5,356 bases of DNA, from NCBI GenBank assembly GCA_003649445.1, contig QMRV01000135.1:1-5356 (forward strand). Reading direction: 5' to 3'. The translations under genes were made by a program, and so were the position numbers. This DNA comes from Thermoprotei archaeon. GTDB taxonomy: Archaea > Thermoproteota > Thermoprotei > Thermofilales > B15-G2. The notes under the pieces are model-generated. The model did not search any database, had not been told where the DNA came from, and was given only the letters and a program-made list of their open reading frames with translations. Positions 5,306 to 5,356 of the stretch are shown here, piece after piece. Numbering within the stretch: the stretch's first letter is position 1; the number at the start of each line of letters is the position of its first letter.

Positions 5306-5313
5306 CTTATATT
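5306..5313 (-). promoter_or_regulatory. TATA box for the candidate C/D sRNA
   Basis: AATATAAG on the minus strand, centred about 26 nt upstream of box C at 5283, so transcription would begin at or just before box C. Beyond it (5314-5356) I see no gene or repeat. Confidence 0.4.
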
Positions 5314-5356
5314 CATTGTGATAAAGTCTTGTCAAAATGCATTGTTGTTTCCTTTA

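Noticed and set aside
5190..5356. tRNA gene or att site next to the integrase
   Set aside because: No cloverleaf, T-loop GTTCRA or CCA-like end on either strand, and no direct repeat of this stretch elsewhere in the window.
1..5356. CRISPR array, insertion sequence or terminal inverted repeats
   Set aside because: No regularly spaced repeats or transposase; the only repeats seen are the promoter/start blocks.

Overview
The window looks like hyperthermophilic archaeal DNA, most likely Thermoproteota (Crenarchaeota) or an element integrated in one. The proteins are rich in Ile, Val, Glu, Lys, Arg and Tyr, with many AGA/AGG and ATA codons. Promoters are TATA-type, most starts are GTG, and no bacterial -35/-10 boxes or hairpin terminators are visible. 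The lineage call is inferred from these traits, not from a marker gene.

Left and centre (1-3890): a gene running off the left edge on the minus strand (MSSIIDEIQKGFVL...) is divergent from a plus-strand cluster. The cluster encodes a SWIM zinc-finger protein, a RavA/MoxR-like AAA+ ATPase, a small helical acidic protein, and a VWA protein with a complete MIDAS and an N-terminal HExxH motif. This resembles a MoxR-VWA chaperone/remodelling pair (compare RavA-ViaA) with a SWIM adaptor added. The inferred mechanism is that the ATPase uses ATP to act on something held by the VWA and SWIM proteins; the substrate is unknown. The ATPase is broken by one in-frame TAA between Walker A and Walker B. The small gene seems to have a 1-nt shift just after its expected start.

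Four transcription starts (the left-edge gene, the SWIM-ATPase operon, the small protein and the VWA protein) share one design: ATTTTTA, then 32-34 nt, then a purine-rich block running into GTG(G/A)G(C/T)TC. This suggests one coordinated regulon with nearly leaderless mRNAs.

Right (3883-5356, minus strand): a tyrosine recombinase with all catalytic residues and a C-terminal zinc ribbon is followed, with a GTGA overlap, by an unreported-looking 48-aa ORF. Upstream of the recombinase is a candidate 50-nt C/D box sRNA with its own TATA box. The recombinase unit converges on the VWA gene. No tRNA, att repeat, IS or CRISPR is visible, so whether the block is mobile is undecided. No gene-free stretch exceeds 300 bases.
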